This document shows positions 60,113 through 64,000 of a stretch of DNA of 64,000 nt, one piece after another. Below the pieces are notes generated by a model. That model was given only the letters and a program-made list of their open reading frames with translations, made no database searches and had not been told where the DNA came from. The translations under genes were made by a program, and so were the position numbers. This DNA comes from an uncultured Bacilli bacterium. GTDB taxonomy: Bacteria > Bacillota_I > Bacilli_A > RF39 > UBA660. The stretch is from positions 83,989 through 147,988 of the forward strand of contig CAKPCB010000003.1 in assembly GCA_934141245.1 (NCBI GenBank), written 5' to 3'. Positions within the stretch are counted from its first letter, which is position 1; every line of letters starts with the position of its first letter.

Positions 60113-62215
60113 ATGAAAGATAGAATATTAAATATATTGGAAGATTCAGATAAAGCTTTATCAATAGATGAACTTGATAGTGCATTAAATTTAAATACTA
60201 TCGAAGAAACAAAAGAATTTTCAGATGCATTAAGGGAACTAGAGGATTCATATGAAATATATAGATCAAATAAAAACAGATATATGCTTTTAGAAAACAG
60301 TAATTTAAGAAAAGGAATCCTTAGAATGAATAAAAAAGGATTCGGCTTTGTTGAAGTATCTGGAGAAGAAGAAGATATTTTTGTTGCGCCTGATAATATA
60401 AATAAAGCTCTTAACAATGATACTGTAATTGTCGAAATTTTAAACAAAAATAGTGGAGAAAAAAGAGAAGGACGAATAGTTAAGACACTTGAAAGAGATT
60501 TATCCACAATAGTTGGGGAAATTTATTTTAAAAAGGATAAAGGTTATATAATACCAGATGATAAAAAACTTGATATACAGTTAGAAATAGATAGAGATAA
60601 ATCACATGGTGCAGTAGATGGCCATAAAGTCGCAGTTAAAATATTAAGAAACATCACAAGAAACAGATATAAAGGTGAAGTGGTAAGAATAATAGGTCAT
60701 AAAAATGATCCTGGTGTTGACATATTATCAATAGTTTGTAAATATGAGATTAATGATACATTCCCAGAAGAAGTAATAGAAGAACTTGATTCAATCCCAG
60801 AAGAGGTTAGGGAACAAGATAAAAAAGGCAGAAAAGATTTAACTGATGTAACTATATTTACAATAGATGGTGATGATACAAAAGATATAGATGATGCAAT
60901 ATCAATAGAAAAGTTAAAAAATGGTAATTATAAATTAGGTGTACACATTGCAGATGTATCATACTATGTAAAAGAAGGAAGTCCACTTGATAAAGAAGCA
61001 ATGGATAGGGGAACTTCAGTATATCTAGTTGATAGAGTAATACCAATGCTACCACATAAGTTATCAAATGGAATATGTTCATTAAATCCGGGAGTAGAGA
61101 GATTAGCAATTTCATGCGTTATGGAAATAGATAATAATGGTAAAACAGTTGATTATGAAATATTTCCAAGTATAATAAAATCAAGACTTCAAATGACTTA
61201 TAAAAAGGTAAACCAAGTAATTGAAAAGAATGAGATTCCAGAAGGGTATGAACCTTTTGTAAATGATTTAAAACTAATGGATGAATTATCTCAAATTATT
61301 AGAAGAGCTAAAATTAATAGAGGATACATAGATTTTGATGTAGATGAGGCAAAAATTATAGTAGATGAAAATTGTCATCCTACAGATATAGTATTAAGGA
61401 ACAGAGGAAGAGGAGAAAATTTAATAGAAGATTTTATGATTCAAGCAAACGAATGTGTAGCGACTCATATATTCTATATGGATTTACCTTTCATATATCG
61501 TGTTCATGAATATCCAAAAGAAGAAAAAATAAGAGATTTTATTTCATTCATACAGAGTCTAGGATATACAGTTAAATTTAACACAAAAGATATAAGTCCA
61601 AAGGCAATTCAGAATTTGATTAACCAATTAAAAGATAAAAAAGAATTCAAAGTACTATCGTCACTATTGTTAAGAAACATGCAAAAGGCAATATATTTAC
61701 CACAAAATTTAGGACATTATGGACTAGCAAGTAAATGTTATACACATTTTACATCACCAATAAGAAGATATCCGGATACAACAGTACATAGATTGCTTAG
61801 AACATATTTATTTAATGATGACATGTCAAATCAAACTATAAATAAATGGCAAGAGAAATTAATCTATATTGCTGAGAATTCTTCATTTAAAGAAAGAGAA
61901 TCAGTCGAATGTGAAAGAGAAGTTGAAGATATGAAAATGGCAGAATATATGGAAGATCATATCGGAGAAGAATATAAGGGTATAATCTCAGGGGTGACAA
62001 ACTTTGGTATGTTTATTCAACTTGATAATTTAGTAGAAGGCCTAATACATGTAAATGATATGAAAGATTACTTCTCATTTGATGAAGTGACACAATCATT
62101 AATTGGAGAAAGAACAAAGGAAAAGTTTACTTTAGGGGATGAAGTATTAATAAAAGTAAAAGCAGCTTCAAAAGAAGCTAAAACTATAGATTTTGAATTA
62201 GTAAAAAGATTATAG
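60113..62215 (+). CDS. rnr: Ribonuclease R
   Basis: The 700-aa 3'-5' exoribonuclease degrades structured RNA and works with SmpB/tmRNA to remove faulty mRNAs. It has an N-terminal helix-turn-helix-like domain, cold-shock domains (GFGFVEVSGEEEDIFVAP), the catalytic RNB core with IDGDDTKDIDDAISIE and the FTSPIRRYPDTTVHRLL motif, and a C-terminal S1 domain without the long basic tail of E. coli RNase R. ATG 60113 is preferred over 60098, which overlaps GGTGG. Confidence 0.96.
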   Translation: MKDRILNILEDSDKALSIDELDSALNLNTIEETKEFSDALRELEDSYEIYRSNKNRYMLLENSNLRKGILRMNKKGFGFVEVSGEEEDIFVAPDNINKALNNDTVIVEILNKNSGEKREGRIVKTLERDLSTIVGEIYFKKDKGYIIPDDKKLDIQLEIDRDKSHGAVDGHKVAVKILRNITRNRYKGEVVRIIGHKNDPGVDILSIVCKYEINDTFPEEVIEELDSIPEEVREQDKKGRKDLTDVTIFTIDGDDTKDIDDAISIEKLKNGNYKLGVHIADVSYYVKEGSPLDKEAMDRGTSVYLVDRVIPMLPHKLSNGICSLNPGVERLAISCVMEIDNNGKTVDYEIFPSIIKSRLQMTYKKVNQVIEKNEIPEGYEPFVNDLKLMDELSQIIRRAKINRGYIDFDVDEAKIIVDENCHPTDIVLRNRGRGENLIEDFMIQANECVATHIFYMDLPFIYRVHEYPKEEKIRDFISFIQSLGYTVKFNTKDISPKAIQNLINQLKDKKEFKVLSSLLLRNMQKAIYLPQNLGHYGLASKCYTHFTSPIRRYPDTTVHRLLRTYLFNDDMSNQTINKWQEKLIYIAENSSFKERESVECEREVEDMKMAEYMEDHIGEEYKGIISGVTNFGMFIQLDNLVEGLIHVNDMKDYFSFDEVTQSLIGERTKEKFTLGDEVLIKVKAASKEAKTIDFELVKRL

Positions 62216-62223
62216 GTGACAAT

Positions 62224-62667
62224 ATGGAAATATTAAACAGAAAAGCAAGACATGATTATTTTATAGAAGAGGAATATGAATGTGGAATAGTATTAACAGG
62301 TACTGAGATAAAATCTATAAGAGATGGGAAAGCTAATATTAAGGATAGTTATGCTGTTATAAGAAAAAACGAATTGTTCTTACTTAACATGTTTATTTCA
62401 CATTACAAGGAAGGAAACATATTTAATCATAACGAAACAAGAACACGAAAATTACTGATGCATAAAAAAGAAATATTAAAGCTAAATGATAAGATTACTT
62501 TACAGGGATACACATTAATTCCGTTAAAAGTGTATTTTAAAAACAATAAAGCTAAGATGTTGCTTGGATTATGTAAAGGTAAAAGGAATTATGACAAGAG
62601 GGAAAGCTTAAAAGAGAGAGATATAAAAAGACAACTTGATAAAGATAGTAAAGCTAAATACGTATAA
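62224..62667 (+). CDS. smpB: tmRNA-binding protein SmpB
   Basis: The 147-aa protein binds tmRNA and mimics a codon-anticodon stem in stalled ribosomes. NRKARHDYFIEEEYECGIVLTGTEIKSIRDGKANIKDSYA and the basic tail DIKRQLDKDSKAKYV are diagnostic. It begins 8 bases after rnr and precedes ssrA. Confidence 0.97.
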   Translation: MEILNRKARHDYFIEEEYECGIVLTGTEIKSIRDGKANIKDSYAVIRKNELFLLNMFISHYKEGNIFNHNETRTRKLLMHKKEILKLNDKITLQGYTLIPLKVYFKNNKAKMLLGLCKGKRNYDKRESLKERDIKRQLDKDSKAKYV

Positions 62668-62673
62668 ATGGTA

Positions 62674-62702
62674 TTGAAAAAATCCATAAAATATAGTATA
62701 AT
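62674..62702 (+). promoter_or_regulatory. Promoter of ssrA
   Basis: TTGAAA at 62674-62679 and TATAAT at 62697-62702 are separated by 17 bases and end 9 bases before the tmRNA 5' end. Confidence 0.82.
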
Positions 62703-62711
62703 CTCTTCTAC

Positions 62712-63092
62712 GGGGCCGACTAGGTTTCGACAGGAAGAATAGAACTTAGATAGCAAGTAGGAAGCAAACCTTAAATTGCATCGGTTAAAAATAACTGGAA
62801 ACAAAATTAAAGAAGCATTCGCTTCAATGTTCAATAAGAACGCTGTAGCTTTTGCCTAATCTAATTAGGGAATGCGCTCTATATAATTCTTTTCCTACGG
62901 GAATTGTTTAGGGCTTATTTTAGTAGGATATATCTTTGTAATGTCTATGTGCAAAGATGAAATTTAATAGACTAGCTATATAATTGGTTGTTGATTGCTT
63001 GTTATATAGTAAATTTAATTAATTAACTAAACTTGTAGAAGTCTATTTATCATTCTTTTTGGACGGGAGTTCGATTCTCCCCGGCTCCACCA
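62712..63092 (+). ncRNA. ssrA: Transfer-messenger RNA (tmRNA)
   Basis: The 5' end GGGGCCGACTAGGTTTCGAC and the 3' end GGAGTTCGATTCTCC...CGGCTCCACCA form the tRNA-like domain, with a 7-bp acceptor stem, a T-arm and an encoded CCA. The resume codon is GGA at 62797, after ATAACT, and the tag frame runs 20 codons to TAA at 62857: it begins GNKIKE and ends NAVAFA. The resulting tag (Ala plus 20) is longer than the usual 10-15 residues. The pseudoknot region follows. A hairpin at 63103-63124 lies just downstream. Confidence 0.97.
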
Positions 63093-63136
63093 GATTGATA
63101 GGAAACTCGAACACTTTCGAGTTTAAGTAATGGATT

Positions 63137-63163
63137 ACTAACTAGAAATAGTTAGTTTTTTTC
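63137..63163 (+). terminator. Terminator downstream of ssrA
   Basis: ACTAACTA pairs with TAGTTAGT around a GAAA tetraloop, followed by six T. A second hairpin at 63103-63124 (AAACTCGAA/TTCGAGTTT) comes before it. Confidence 0.85.
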
Positions 63164-63192
63164 TGCTTAAAACGAAAGGATGAGTGATAAAT

Positions 63193-63611
63193 ATGTTTGA
63201 GATAGAAACTAAAAATTTGAAAATAAATAATGAACTTAATAGAAAGATAGACATAATATGTCGGTTTGCTTGTGTTAAGTATGAATTTATACCAGGTAAT
63301 ATTAAAAGTATTAAAAACACTAATATAGCCTATGTAAAACCTCATATTTTAAAAGATTAGAAAAATATGTTGGAGATTATAAATTAAACTATTATATAAG
63401 TGAGATTGATGAAAAAGAAAAAAGACTTAATTATACTCAAAATAACGATGCTGAAAAAATAATTAGATTAATTGGTATTGGAGATAAAAGAAAAAAAGAT
63501 GATTTTAAATTAGGTGTTATTACTTTAGAATTATCTATGTTTAAAGATAAAGATGGGAAAGAAATTTATAAAAAACTATTTGATAAATTAGAAAAAGAAA
63601 GACTAACATAG
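63193..63611 (+). pseudogene. Frame-split gene of unknown function (frameshifted, or a -1 frameshift site)
   Basis: ATG 63193, after GAAAGGATGAG, opens 55 codons ending in TAG 63358 (MFEIETKNLKINNELNRK...AYVKPHILKD). The -1 frame then runs without stop from before this point to TAG 63609 (RLEKYVGDYKLNYYISEIDE...KLFDKLEKERLT). Joined, they give about 139 residues, Lys-rich, with no recognised family. The join falls at T TTA AAA (63348-63354), a canonical -1 slippery heptamer, although a simple A/T-run deletion explains it equally well. Its place right after ssrA is common for acquired genes. Confidence 0.55.
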
Positions 63612-63630
63612 ACAAAATTATGTTAGTCTT
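63599..63630. terminator. Hairpin at the end of the frame-split gene
   Basis: AAGACTAACATA and TATGTTAGTCTT are perfect 12-base inverted copies around an 8-base loop overlapping the stop codon. A T-rich tail exists only on the minus strand. Confidence 0.6.
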
Positions 63631-63632
63631 AA

Positions 63633-63892
63633 ATCATCCTATAAATTTTACAAAAAATAACCAAATAGGATGATATTATAAATATCAAAACCGTTATTTT
63701 ATAAGGCTCAACTTTCATATAATCCTAATATCAACCTACAAAGTAGGATGAATTTCGTAAGTACGGAATTAGTCTTGTGTAACACTAAACCCTTATGAAA
63801 TAAGGAAAAGTTTAGCATAGTTGCACATGTTTCTTATCCTGCTTTTTCTAATATACTAATATTTATATATATAATCATCCTATTTGTAAAAA
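63633..63892. other. Hairpin-rich non-coding stretch with ATCATCCTA repeats
   Basis: No gene is visible between 63612 and 63947. ATCATCCTAT (63633-63642) and ATAGGATGAT (63665-63674) are inverted copies, and the AGGATGA/TCATCCT motif recurs near 63744 and 63884. Small hairpins CCTAC/GTAGG (63735-63747), AATTTCGT/ACGGAATT (63751-63770) and a nested stem CTAAAC+CCTTAT with ATAAGG+GTTTAG (63785-63815) cluster here. It may be a structured RNA or remnants of element ends. Confidence 0.4.
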
Positions 63893-63894
63893 GA

Positions 63895-63918
63895 AAAGAC
63901 CAACTATTAAGTTGATCT
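63895..63918 (-). terminator. Minus-strand terminator of the gene entering from the right edge
   Basis: AGATCAACT and AGTTGGTCT (minus-strand reading, one G-U pair, loop TAAT) are followed by TTTCTTTTT, downstream of the stop at 63948. Confidence 0.65.
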
Positions 63919-63947
63919 CATCGATAAATTGTAATTTAGCAATTACT

Positions 63948-64000
63948 CTATTCTTTATCTAAAGTCTGTGAAACTAATTTTAAATATGTAGTTAAATCTC
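63948..64000 (-). CDS. C-terminal end of a minus-strand gene, truncated by the window
   Basis: The frame reads DLTTYLKLVSQTLDKE and then TAG (63950-63948), and a terminator follows on the same strand. Only 16 full codons are visible, too few to identify the product; the terminator is the main support. Confidence 0.35.
   Translation of the reverse strand, partial: DLTTYLKLVSQTLDKE

Noticed and set aside
63138..63345. Two overlapping 60-67-codon minus-strand frames after ssrA
   Set aside because: They lie opposite the better supported plus-strand frame at 63193, which has a ribosome-binding site and continues in the -1 frame.
1..64000. Mollicutes-type genetic code (TGA = Trp)
   Set aside because: TGA is the natural stop of tatD and the M23 peptidase, and all enzymes read correctly with TGG for Trp.
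1..64000. CRISPR array, rRNA operon or tRNA genes
   Set aside because: No regularly spaced direct repeats and no rRNA- or tRNA-like sequence were found apart from tmRNA.

Overview
The window is 64 kb of very AT-rich chromosome from a low-GC, endospore-forming Firmicute of the Bacilli type. Codon use is standard: TGA ends tatD and the dnaB-linked M23 peptidase, and TGG encodes Trp. Gene order follows Bacillus blocks: metG-tatD-3D protein-rsmA-yabG-veg-spoVG; yabP-yabQ; gdpP-rplI-dnaB ... walJ-rlmH; ywiB-rpoE; prfA-prmC-spoIIR-mntP-fba-murA-rpmE-rpiB-ywzB-spoIIQ-mbl; hpf-secA; cysS-mrnC-rlmB-sigH; rpsL-rpsG-fusA-tuf; and secG-rnr-smpB-ssrA. YabG, SpoVG, YabP, YabQ, GerQ, SpoIIR, SpoIIQ and a SigE/SigK-type sigma factor imply spore formation. 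I cannot name the genus; an anaerobic gut lineage near Erysipelotrichales or RF39 is only a guess.

Region by region. 1-13.2 kb: an unidentified partial gene, a methionine T-box leader controlling dut-metG, then the tatD/rsmA/yabG/veg/spoVG and yabPQ blocks, a cytosolic GdpP-like phosphoesterase, rplI, dnaB, a LysM/G5/M23 wall peptidase, walJ and rlmH. 13.2-29 kb: an XRE regulator, an AGCS symporter, ung, LemA-like protein, gerQ, pduL and a class A PBP, followed by the rpoE-to-mbl series. 29-34 kb: tagO, a compact Agr-type quorum-sensing module (AgrA/AgrC on +, AgrB and an unlisted 39-aa AgrD on -, convergent on one shared terminator), a cold-shock gene and hpf. 34-43 kb: secA whose 3' end is duplicated on both sides of a 1.6-kb decayed integrative element (truncated integrase, one membrane protein, arm-like repeats), then a sortase-anchored NPQTG protein, a sporulation-type sigma factor, and an acyltransferase carrying two SGNH domains. 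43-52.8 kb: cysS to whiA with two kinase-like proteins, a secreted protein, clpP and a TGS/uridine-kinase protein. 52.8-64 kb: gapA, the str operon, a FemX-like ligase, secG-rnr-smpB, tmRNA, and beyond ssrA a frame-split gene and a hairpin-rich stretch.

Best candidates for further attention: the Agr module with predicted ring CMWLF; the secA 3'-end attachment site; the perfect hairpin holding the yabG ribosome-binding site and start codon; veg apparently starting at AUA; a possible -1 frameshift site (T TTA AAA) after ssrA; a kinase-like/pseudokinase pair around mrnC-rlmB-sigH; and two SGNH-family proteins with lost catalytic residues. No rRNA, tRNA (apart from tmRNA), CRISPR array or intact insertion sequence was seen.
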